The position numbers and the translations under genes are program-made. Shown in pieces: positions 4,276 to 11,397 of a DNA stretch of 11,973 bases. The notes below the pieces were generated by a model that made no database searches, was not told the origin of the DNA, and saw only the letters and a list, made by a program, of their open reading frames with translations. Within the stretch, counting starts at the first letter, position 1; the number at the start of each line of letters is the position of its first letter. This DNA is from Campylobacteraceae bacterium (GTDB lineage: Bacteria; Campylobacterota; Campylobacteria; Campylobacterales; Sulfurovaceae), in contig JALVEV010000107.1 in assembly GCA_027030605.1 (NCBI GenBank), positions 1 through 11,973 on the forward strand, in the 5' to 3' direction.

Positions 4276-4359
4276 GCTAAAAAATTATGAGAACTATATT
4301 ATCATCTCTAACTTTTAAAGATTAAATAGTGCTTCATCAAACAAACAATACACATAAAT

Positions 4360-4374
4360 CATGATACTATCATG
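4360..4374. promoter_or_regulatory. Candidate TetR operator upstream of dsbD-like gene
   Basis: CATGATA-C-TATCATG is a perfect 15-base palindrome, ending 24 bases before the ATG and overlapping a possible -10 (TACTAT, 4365-4370). A near-copy lies in front of the second dsbD gene at 8930-8942. With a TetR-family gene between the two, an operator is the simplest reading; binding is inferred. Confidence 0.5.
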
Positions 4375-4398
4375 TAAATAGTTTAAAGGATAATATTT

Positions 4399-5679
4399 AT
4401 GATAGAACTCATCTTTGGTTCCTTTGTAGCAGGAATACTTCTAACCTTTACCCCTTGTGTTCTTCCTATGGTTCCTATTCTTTCAGGAATCATTGTAGGA
4501 CAAGGAGAGAACATTACTACTAAAAAAGCTGTTATGCTCTCTTTAGCCTATGTTCTAGGAACAGCGTTTACCTATACCATTATGGGTGCTTTAGCTGGGG
4601 CAACAGGAGAGCAACTTCAAGCCTATTTTCAAAATGTCTGGGTGATAGGAGGTATGAGTTTTGTCTTTGTGCTAATGGCTCTATCCATGTTTGGACTCTT
4701 TACCATTCAACTCCCCTCCTCTCTCCAATCTAAACTAAGTTTAAAATCTGATAGCATCAAAGGTGGCTCTCTGCCTATGGTCTTTTTACTAGGGGCTATC
4801 TCTGCACTCATCTTAGGGGCATGTGTCTCTCCTGTGCTTATCTCATTTTTAGGGGTAGCGATTGCTAAAGGCGATGCTCTTCTTGGTGCTGTTATGATGT
4901 TTGCCATGGCACTTGGGATGGGCGTTCCACTTATTATCATGGGCTTTGGAGCAGGAAAACTTCTTCCAAAAGCTGGGATGTGGATGGACAGAATAAAGTA
5001 CCTCTTTGGAATACTTCTTATGGCAGTTGCTCTTGAACTATTCTCTAGCCTCAATCTGGTATCTGAGCTTCTTCTTTGGGGAGTATTTTTAATTATTTTA
5101 GCTGTATTTTTTGGAGCTACCACTACTACTGAAGAAGAGAGTGTTTTTGATAAGATTTTAAAAGCTATTGGTCTACTCGCTCTCATTTGGGGAACTATTT
5201 TAGTAGTAGGTTTTGCCAAAGGCTCTGACTCACTCTCTACCCCTCTAAAAGAGGAACCTATGGTTGTGACACAAAGTACCAATGCCCCTACTAAACAAAA
5301 ACGTGACAAACCCTTTGTTGACATACATAATATGGATGAGTTCAAAGAGAAGTTAGCTCTAGCCAAGCGTATTAAAAAGCCAATGATTATCTACTTCTAC
5401 ACCGACTACTGCTCTCTTTGTAAAAAGATGAAAGCAACTACCTATAAGAGTGAAAAGATTCAACGTATATTAGATGAACACTTTGTTGCCATTGCCCTTA
5501 ATATGTCACACCGTTCAGATGAGAAGATGCTAGAGGTTAAAAAGCATTTTGGAATCTTTGGAACCCCTGGGTTTGTCTTTTTTGACAGTGAAGGAGAGGA
5601 GCAAAAAGAGTATCAGTTCTATGGTTATCAAGGAGTTGATGAGTTTTTTGATACTTTAGATTTAATGAGTGAAGATTAA
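4399..5679 (+). CDS. DsbD-like thiol:disulfide transporter lacking the alpha domain
   Basis: This 426-residue inner-membrane protein passes reducing power from cytoplasmic thioredoxin to the periplasm. Residues 1 to about 275 form the DsbD/CcdA transmembrane domain, with the paired redox cysteines C20 (TFTPCVLPM) and C142 (GACVSP) and the GxxxG-rich helices. After a polar linker, about 276-305, comes a thioredoxin-like gamma domain with C338-SLC-341 and cis-proline P390 (FGTP). The N-terminal periplasmic alpha domain of classical DsbD is absent, so an outside partner must accept the electrons. The ATG has AAAGGA 8 bases upstream. The 3' end overlaps the convergent tetR-like gene by four bases. 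The paralogue at 7134-8900 keeps all three domains. Confidence 0.9.
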   Translation: MIELIFGSFVAGILLTFTPCVLPMVPILSGIIVGQGENITTKKAVMLSLAYVLGTAFTYTIMGALAGATGEQLQAYFQNVWVIGGMSFVFVLMALSMFGLFTIQLPSSLQSKLSLKSDSIKGGSLPMVFLLGAISALILGACVSPVLISFLGVAIAKGDALLGAVMMFAMALGMGVPLIIMGFGAGKLLPKAGMWMDRIKYLFGILLMAVALELFSSLNLVSELLLWGVFLIILAVFFGATTTTEEESVFDKILKAIGLLALIWGTILVVGFAKGSDSLSTPLKEEPMVVTQSTNAPTKQKRDKPFVDIHNMDEFKEKLALAKRIKKPMIIYFYTDYCSLCKKMKATTYKSEKIQRILDEHFVAIALNMSHRSDEKMLEVKKHFGIFGTPGFVFFDSEGEEQKEYQFYGYQGVDEFFDTLDLMSED

Positions 5680-6266
5680 GAGAGTATCTCTTGTAGATGC
5701 TCCATAAGGTCATCTATTAGCTCTTGGGTTGCTCCTGCTTGGATGGTTACAATAAGACCATTTAAAGCATTCATATAGCGACCTGCTATCTTCTGTGCCT
5801 CTAGTTTAGAGCCAATCTCTCCACGCTCTTGTGCCTCCTCAACAAAAGAGATAAATGTTTGATGTATTGAGTTAAATCCTGCATTGATTTGATGACTTAG
5901 CTCTTGATATTTGTTATAACACTCTTTTCCAGAGTTAATAATAAGACAACCACGAACTTTTTTTGTTTCATTAAGCTGTTCAATAGTCAATCGAGCTAAA
6001 CTAAGTAGTGCCTCAACAGCACCCTTCTCCTCTTTTAGGCGATTTAAAAAATGGATATTTTGTTCAGTATAGAGAGCTAAACAGCGAGAGAAAAGCTCCT
6101 CTTTACTCTTGAAAGTGTGGTAAAATGAACTTTTTTTAATCCCCATTACTTCAAGAAGATTATCTAAGCTAGAGTTCTCATACCCATGCTCCCAAAAATA
6201 CTCCATCGCTAGTGCTAATACTGCATTTTCATCAAATGCTTTAGGTCGTCCACGTGTTTTTGTCAT
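5676..6266 (-). CDS. TetR/AcrR-family transcriptional regulator
   Basis: This 196-residue protein has an N-terminal TetR DNA-binding domain: the basic TKTRGRPKAFD arm, then a helix-turn-helix around residues 33-52 (SLDNLLEVMGIKKSSFYHTF) and the KSKEELF helix. A variable ligand-binding helical domain follows. Cysteines are C62, C107 (RGCLIINSGKE) and C116. The GCLxxN segment is common in one TetR branch that includes the electrophile sensor NemR, so redox sensing is possible but not shown. It follows cvfB after 19 bases and converges on the upstream dsbD-like gene with shared stop-codon bases. No ribosome binding site is visible before the ATG; TATAAT sits 5 bases upstream. Probable targets are the two dsbD promoters. 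Confidence 0.9.
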   Translation of the reverse strand: MTKTRGRPKAFDENAVLALAMEYFWEHGYENSSLDNLLEVMGIKKSSFYHTFKSKEELFSRCLALYTEQNIHFLNRLKEEKGAVEALLSLARLTIEQLNETKKVRGCLIINSGKECYNKYQELSHQINAGFNSIHQTFISFVEEAQERGEIGSKLEAQKIAGRYMNALNGLIVTIQAGATQELIDDLMEHLQEILS

Positions 6267-6271
6267 AAGTT

Positions 6272-6277
6272 ATTATA
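6272..6277 (-). promoter_or_regulatory. -10 box set for a leaderless tetR transcript
   Basis: TATAAT on the minus strand ends 5 bases before the tetR ATG, so transcription would begin at or next to the start codon. The stretch GCTATAATAACTT before the ATG contains no Shine-Dalgarno sequence. The -35 region is poor. Confidence 0.4.
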
Positions 6278-6285
6278 GCAAAATA

Positions 6286-7131
6286 TTAAAGAAGTTTTAT
6301 ACCCTGCTCATCTGAAGCTATTTTTTTGGATGAAATAAGTGAAGTCAATGAACGTTTAAAACTCTTTTTACTCATAGAGAAATTTTTCATAATCTCTTGG
6401 GCATCACTTTTTGAGTTAAAAGGCAACGCTCCTCCCCTCTCTTTGAGGAGTGTCAAGATTTTCTCTTCAAAAACATTGGCACTTGCTTTTTTACCAATAG
6501 GTTGAAGAGATAGGTCAAGTTTTCCATCGTTTCGAATCTTTTTAACATAGGCAACTTTTCGGTCACCAACCTTAATTGGTTCAAATATCTCATTTTCAAA
6601 AAGCATCCCCTCATATCTGTTCTCTACAATAACTTTAAATCCAAGAGGAGTTTGAGAGAGAACCAACAGATTTACCTTTTGGTTCTTCTTTAAATCTTTA
6701 GGCTCATAAGAGAGCCACTTTCCAATTTTGTGTGTTCCATAGAGTCGTCCTGTCTGCTTATCTAAACAGACTCTTAAAATATATTTAGAACCTATATGAA
6801 AATGACACTTTTGCTCAGAGAGTGGAACAAATAAATCTTTTGGAAGCCCCCAGTTAACAAAAGCTCCATACGGTTTATAGTCTACAACTGTAAAGTAGCC
6901 AAACTCACCCAACTTAGCATAGGGCATTTTAGTAGTAGCTACTGGTCTGTCCTCAGAGTCCGTATAGACAAAAACCTCTATCTCTGCACCAATAGGCATC
7001 TCATTTTCCATAACATAGACATTAGGTAGGAGAACCTCTTCAAAATTGTCGGCTCTTAAGTAGAGTCCGTAGTCGGTATCACGCTCAACACGAAGGGTAT
7101 TAAGCTCACCAATAGCAATGGTTAAATTCAA
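6286..7131 (-). CDS. cvfB: CvfB/YitL-type S1 RNA-binding protein (TTG start)
   Basis: This 281-residue cytoplasmic protein has the CvfB layout. An S1-like OB fold covers about residues 1-67. A second S1 domain covers 72-135, with GYFTVVDYKPYGAFVNWGLP and DLFVPLSEQ. A third lies at about 145-210, with GFKVIVENRYEGMLFENEIF, and a winged-helix-like end at about 218-281 contains SKKSFKRSLTSLI. Homologues bind RNA and affect virulence-factor and other gene expression in Gram-positives; the role here is unknown. The start is TTG, supported by AAAGAG about 9 bases upstream and by the match at IAIGELNTLRV. It starts two bases after the dsbD stop codon, so it is likely co-transcribed and coupled to dsbD. 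Confidence 0.88.
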   Translation of the reverse strand: MNLTIAIGELNTLRVERDTDYGLYLRADNFEEVLLPNVYVMENEMPIGAEIEVFVYTDSEDRPVATTKMPYAKLGEFGYFTVVDYKPYGAFVNWGLPKDLFVPLSEQKCHFHIGSKYILRVCLDKQTGRLYGTHKIGKWLSYEPKDLKKNQKVNLLVLSQTPLGFKVIVENRYEGMLFENEIFEPIKVGDRKVAYVKKIRNDGKLDLSLQPIGKKASANVFEEKILTLLKERGGALPFNSKSDAQEIMKNFSMSKKSFKRSLTSLISSKKIASDEQGIKLL

Positions 7132-7133
7132 AA

Positions 7134-8900
7134 TTACATACTCTTTAAGTGTTTAGCAAACTTCTCTGCATTTAAAAATCCAGAGAGTGTCTTTTCAGGA
7201 AGTGGATTATTCTCTTTATCAAAAAAGATAATATTTGGTGTTCCCCAAATATGATAGTACTTCATCAATGCTTTATCATCTGCTGTATTTTCACTAACAT
7301 CAATGGTTATAAAGGTAAAACGCTCTAACTCTTTTTTAACAGCCTCATCTGGAAAAGTATCTCTCTCTAACTCATCACAAGAGGCACAAGACTTTTTTCT
7401 AAAATCAACCACAACAGGCTTTTTTGACGAAGCTACTTCTGCTTTAAGTCTAGCAATTGAGTACCCCAATCTTGATTTATCTTCTCCTGCCTCTTTTGTA
7501 GAGCTAACAGAGAGTACTTTTGTTGAAGTAAATTTCTCTAAAGGATTAAAAACAGACTTTGCACCAGATAAGTACCCAATAAATAGTAATGCTCCATAAA
7601 TCAAAAAGATAAAGGCTAAAAGATTTAAAAGTTTTGCTATACCTTTTCTATTTGAGGAGTCATTAAATACTCCCATATAAAATGCTGTTCCCATAAAGAG
7701 AAGTGACCATAAGAGTATAGTTGTCTCAGCAGAGATAACTTTACCAAGCATAAAGATAGAGAGTCCTAACATTACCACACCAAAAGTTTGAGAGACTGCT
7801 GTCATCCACCCTCCTGGTCTTGGCATAAATTTACCAGCTCCAGCACCTACCAAAAGAAGAGGTAACCCCATTCCCATACTCATAGCAAAAAGTGCCAATC
7901 CACCTAAAAGAGCATCTCCTGTTTGAGAGATAAAGATAACAGCTCCAGCCAATGGAGGTGCTACACAAGGTCCAATAATAAAGGCTGACAAGAAGCCCAT
8001 AATAGCTGTTCCAACAATTCCACTTCCTTGTGCATTATCACTTATAGAGTTTATTTTGGACTGCCACGATGATGGGAGTTGAATCTCATAGTAACCAAAC
8101 AAAGAGAGTGCAAGAGCAAAGAACATTATAGCAAAACTAGTAAGTACCCAAGGGTTTTGCATTGCACCTTGAATATCTGCACCCAACATTCCCGAGATAA
8201 CCCCTACTAATGTATAAGTAATTGCCATCGAGAGTACATAGACTAAGGAGACCATAAATCCTTTAAAAGCACTTGGTCTCTCATCTTCTGATTGTTGAGA
8301 GACAATAATAGATGATAAGATTGGAATCATAGGGAAAATACACGGTGTCAACGCTAAGAGAAGTCCCATAATGAGAAAGAGGAAAATAATAAAAAATGAA
8401 CTCTCATGAATTAAAATATCAACAATTGCCATTGGATTGGCTTGGTTAAGTGCATTTTTAATCTTATCCCAAGTACTAGTAGGATTTGGATTACCTTTAA
8501 ATTTAAATGTTCGACTTTGAGGATTGTAACAGATACCTTTGTCGGAACAACCAGAGAAGTTAATGGCTAAGGTATAGTCATCTGAAGTTACATCATATAT
8601 CTCTTTTAGAGGAATTTTAAATAAAATCTCTTTCTCATAAACCATATCACCATTATGTTCATGTGCTTTAGGAAGTTTTACACTAAGCTCTTCTTTCTCA
8701 GGTGATATAACTAGAACTTTTAAAGTATCTGCAGTAATGTGAACCTTATCAGCTATAACAATTTTAGCTTCAATATTTTCACCTTTTTGAGTTGCTGTAA
8801 CTTTAAACGCTTTATCAGCTGATAAGAAGTCACTTTTAACATTGCCAAATCCTGCATAAATAAATGTGGTAACAAGTAGGAGTAATTTTAAAAACTTCAT
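7134..8900 (-). CDS. dsbD: DsbD, thiol:disulfide interchange protein (full length)
   Basis: This 588-residue protein, close to the family's usual length, has all three DsbD parts. A signal peptide (about 1-16, ending IYA) precedes a periplasmic alpha domain to about 140, with C118 and C124 (CSDKGIC). A transmembrane beta domain, about 165-445, has C187 (TPCIFP) and C312 (GPCVAP). The C-terminal thioredoxin-like gamma domain has C505-ASC-508 and P555 (GTPN). Electrons pass from cytoplasmic thioredoxin through beta to gamma to alpha and on to periplasmic substrates. It is the first gene of a reverse series with cvfB and tetR. Upstream lies a palindrome like that of the other dsbD gene. The ribosome binding site is weak (AAAGAAG directly before ATG). 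Confidence 0.95.
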   Translation of the reverse strand: MKFLKLLLLVTTFIYAGFGNVKSDFLSADKAFKVTATQKGENIEAKIVIADKVHITADTLKVLVISPEKEELSVKLPKAHEHNGDMVYEKEILFKIPLKEIYDVTSDDYTLAINFSGCSDKGICYNPQSRTFKFKGNPNPTSTWDKIKNALNQANPMAIVDILIHESSFFIIFLFLIMGLLLALTPCIFPMIPILSSIIVSQQSEDERPSAFKGFMVSLVYVLSMAITYTLVGVISGMLGADIQGAMQNPWVLTSFAIMFFALALSLFGYYEIQLPSSWQSKINSISDNAQGSGIVGTAIMGFLSAFIIGPCVAPPLAGAVIFISQTGDALLGGLALFAMSMGMGLPLLLVGAGAGKFMPRPGGWMTAVSQTFGVVMLGLSIFMLGKVISAETTILLWSLLFMGTAFYMGVFNDSSNRKGIAKLLNLLAFIFLIYGALLFIGYLSGAKSVFNPLEKFTSTKVLSVSSTKEAGEDKSRLGYSIARLKAEVASSKKPVVVDFRKKSCASCDELERDTFPDEAVKKELERFTFITIDVSENTADDKALMKYYHIWGTPNIIFFDKENNPLPEKTLSGFLNAEKFAKHLKSM

Positions 8901-8929
8901 TCTTCTTTTATCCCTTTTTTAATGTAAAG

Positions 8930-8942
8930 ATAATACTATCAT
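8930..8942. promoter_or_regulatory. Second candidate TetR operator, upstream of dsbD
   Basis: ATAATA-C-TATCAT is a palindrome with one mismatched pair, 30 bases before the dsbD ATG, and shares ATACTATCAT with the perfect palindrome at 4360-4374. Read on the minus strand it overlaps a possible -10 (TATGAT, 8938-8943). Its placement fits repression. Confidence 0.42.
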
Positions 8943-8956
8943 AAAACTAGTAATTA

Positions 8957-8994
8957 AGTATACACTGTTTTATGTTTACAATATGTGTATTACT
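8957..8994. repeat. Inverted repeat in the divergent intergenic region
   Basis: AGTATACAC (8957-8965) and GTGTATTACT (8985-8994) are inverted copies apart from one extra base, about 19 bases apart. They lie between the dsbD and yyaL-like genes, where a regulator of either could bind. The rest of 8901-9150 is AT-rich, with A and T tracts at 9047-9090, and has no gene. Confidence 0.3.
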
Positions 8995-9077
8995 ATAGCA
9001 AAAATATATAAATAAGACTCTTTATTAGTTTAAAAATAGAGTAGTGAAAAAAGAAAAAAAGAAAAAAATGTTTTTTT

Positions 9078-9107
9078 TTGTTATTTTTTATTGAAAACTC
9101 CTATAAT
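9078..9107 (+). promoter_or_regulatory. Promoter of the yyaL-like operon
   Basis: TTGTTA (9078-9083), an 18-base spacer and TATAAT (9102-9107, with a second overlapping TATAAT to 9112) give a plausible sigma-70 promoter about 40 bases before the ATG. It is preceded by T-rich sequence as is typical for Campylobacterota. Confidence 0.5.
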
Positions 9108-9150
9108 ATAATACTTTTAAAGAACGTTAATTAATAAAAAAGAGGAAAAA

Positions 9151-10731
9151 ATGTTTAAAAATCTTATAGAAAAAGCCCAAAAAGAGAATAAATGTATCTA
9201 TCTCTCTATCGAATCAACAAGCTCATATTGGTCAAAAAAAATGGCTAAAGAGTGTGAAGAAAATAGTTCTGTTAGAGAACTCTTAAAAGAGCGTTTTATT
9301 TCAGTAAAAATAGATAAAAATGAACGTCCCGATATTGAAAGATATTACCAAAAAGTCTACTCTCTTATGAATCGACAGCTAGGAGGAACTCCCCTTACAC
9401 TCTTTTTAACAGAAAACTTAGAACCTTTTTATGCTGCCTCCTACATCGCTCCTCATGCTGTAGAGCAACAACTTGGATTTGAAGAGTTACTTCGAGTTAT
9501 CTCTAAAAAGTATATTACAGACTACAACACACTAAGTAAAAAGGGTCAAGAAGTTTTAGAATTTATAGAGCCTAAAGATGAACAGATTCAAGCTACAAAA
9601 CTCAATCTAAATATTATGAAAACTATTGAGATACAGAGTCTAAAACTCTTAGACAAAAAGTATGGAGGTTTTACCAAAACCCCAAAATTCCATAATGTTA
9701 CTCTCTTAGAACTGCTATTAGATGTCTATTTATTAGAAAAAAATCCGAACATCTTAAATGCTATTACACTCACCTTAGATAATATGGCTAATGGAGGATT
9801 TTACGACAGAGAAAATGGAGGATTTTATGTTTATGCTACTAAAGAGGATTGGAGTGAAGCATACGAGGTAAAAACAACTTATGACAATGCTCTTTTATCC
9901 TCTCTCTACCTTCGAGCCTATCAAATAACTCAAAATAGTCACTATAAAGAAATAGCACTTAAAACCATTGACTTTATGCTCAAGGAACGAGAAAACTCAA
10001 AACTCTTTAAACTAAAAGATGAGAAACAGCTCTGTTCATGGAACGCTTTAATGGTAAAAACCCTCTTTAAAGCAGGAGCCATTGATAAAAAATATCATAT
10101 TTATGCCTTAGAGACTTTAGAATCACTTCTTTCCACTTTTTATCGTAATGGTATGCTTTATCATGTTGAAGAGATAAAAGCCTTTTTAGAAGACTATACA
10201 GAGTTAGGAGAGGCTCTTATTGTTGCTTATCAATACACCTTAGATGAGTCTTTTCTTATTATGGCAACTCAATTTGCAAATCTAATAGTAGAACACTACT
10301 ACCAACATGCAAAGTGGATTTTTTCCACCAATGAGTTTAAAATTCGAGAGACTATTTATGATAGAACATTACCATCAAGTCTTAGCTCTGCCCTCTCTCT
10401 ACTTTTAAGTATCTCCTCTTTAGTTGATGTAAACTATAAAAAGTTTGTCTTTAAGACACTAGAGCTACACTCATACAATCTTATGAGACAACCTCTCTCC
10501 TCTCCAAAATTAACACAAATGGTGTTACGTTATTTAAAAGATGATATTATTATTAAATCAAATATTAATTTGTTAAAAGAAAATATGGACAAACGAGAGA
10601 GAATTGGTTATCCTTATATACTATTTAAAAACAGTAATGATGATGCCTTTCAACTCTGTAATTCTCATAGTTGTTATGCTAGAGAACAAAGTTTTGATAA
10701 AGTTATATCTCATTTAGAAAGTATTGTATGA
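9151..10731 (+). CDS. YyaL/SSP411-family (DUF255) protein, divergent, CxxC lost
   Basis: This 526-residue cytoplasmic protein is shorter than the usual roughly 600-700. A thioredoxin-like DUF255 domain (about 1-135) is followed by an alpha/alpha-barrel part with YGGFTKTPKF (171-180), GGFYDRENGGFYVY and WNALM (297-301). Family members carry a TCHWCHVM-like CxxC; here the aligned segment is SSYWSKKM, so both cysteines are serines (S25, S28). GGWP is GGTP (78-81), and the usual PHFEKMLYDNA is changed to AYEVKTTYDNA. The conserved N-terminal segment before the domain is missing, and no upstream in-frame start exists before a TAA at 9118-9120. AGAGGA precedes the ATG. The family's function is unknown; redox catalysis is unlikely here. 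The next gene overlaps by ATGA. Confidence 0.85.
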   Translation: MFKNLIEKAQKENKCIYLSIESTSSYWSKKMAKECEENSSVRELLKERFISVKIDKNERPDIERYYQKVYSLMNRQLGGTPLTLFLTENLEPFYAASYIAPHAVEQQLGFEELLRVISKKYITDYNTLSKKGQEVLEFIEPKDEQIQATKLNLNIMKTIEIQSLKLLDKKYGGFTKTPKFHNVTLLELLLDVYLLEKNPNILNAITLTLDNMANGGFYDRENGGFYVYATKEDWSEAYEVKTTYDNALLSSLYLRAYQITQNSHYKEIALKTIDFMLKERENSKLFKLKDEKQLCSWNALMVKTLFKAGAIDKKYHIYALETLESLLSTFYRNGMLYHVEEIKAFLEDYTELGEALIVAYQYTLDESFLIMATQFANLIVEHYYQHAKWIFSTNEFKIRETIYDRTLPSSLSSALSLLLSISSLVDVNYKKFVFKTLELHSYNLMRQPLSSPKLTQMVLRYLKDDIIIKSNINLLKENMDKRERIGYPYILFKNSNDDAFQLCNSHSCYAREQSFDKVISHLESIV

Positions 10732-11390
10732 AATCATTAAAATATATTTTATCTTTTTCTATTCTATTTCTTCTCTCTTCTTGTATTTCAAATACTACAA
10801 CAAGTAGTCCTAAAATAGAAGAGAGAGACCATAATAATTCCTATGCCTATTTAGGTGAGTTAACTCCTGCTCAAGAGATTGTAAAAAATGAGCTTATTGC
10901 CTATCTTAATGACCTTGAAAGTTTTAATGTTGATGCGATTGTCAATAAAACCTATCCTAAACTTTTTAATGTTATCAATGAACAACATTTTCGAGAATAT
11001 ATCTCAACTATGATGAACTCAAAAGATATTGTAGTTCAAAAATATGATACAAATATTACAAAAATCGGTAAAGTCAAGGCATTTTCTAATGGAACAAAGT
11101 TTTGCCAAGTTGACTACGATAGTGATGCAAAGATTTTGCTACTTAACAACAATCTTTATAAGACAGAGACTAGTATGAATTACCTATATGATGTGCTTAT
11201 TCATAAATATGGAAGAGAAAATATAACTTTTAATATCAAAGAGCGTACCATAGAGATTAAAAGAGGAGAGAAGCTAATTCTTATTAAAGAGAAAGATAAA
11301 CCGTGGAAATTTATTGGTGACAATCTTAACTATAGACGAATCTACTATAGTGTATTGCCACCTGAGGTTTTAAGTAATTTAGATAGATAA
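10728..11390 (+). CDS. Putative lipoprotein, unknown function
   Basis: This 220-residue protein begins with a lipoprotein signal: MKSLKYILSFSILFLLSSC, with the lipobox LSSC and lipidation at C19, then a Ser/Thr/Asn-rich linker. The mature part is mixed alpha/beta with a helical ELTPAQEIVKNELIAYLNDLESFNVDAIVNKTYPKLF segment and later beta strands (KGRKYG-like region ITFNIKERTIEIKRGEKLILIKE). This resembles periplasmic proteins that hold a small NTF2-like or cystatin-like domain, but I cannot assign a family. It overlaps the yyaL-like gene by four bases (ATGA), so the two are translationally coupled. Its stop lies 7 bases from the convergent stop of the PilJ-type gene. There is no obvious terminator between them. 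Confidence 0.8.
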   Translation: MKSLKYILSFSILFLLSSCISNTTTSSPKIEERDHNNSYAYLGELTPAQEIVKNELIAYLNDLESFNVDAIVNKTYPKLFNVINEQHFREYISTMMNSKDIVVQKYDTNITKIGKVKAFSNGTKFCQVDYDSDAKILLLNNNLYKTETSMNYLYDVLIHKYGRENITFNIKERTIEIKRGEKLILIKEKDKPWKFIGDNLNYRRIYYSVLPPEVLSNLDR

Positions 11391-11397
11391 ACTATTT

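Noticed and set aside
4707..5366. Minus-strand open frame of 219 codons
   Set aside because: It lies fully antisense to the DsbD-like gene, is rich in Ser/Arg/Pro, and has no family features or ribosome binding site.
7303..7599. Plus-strand open frame of 98 codons
   Set aside because: Antisense shadow of dsbD.
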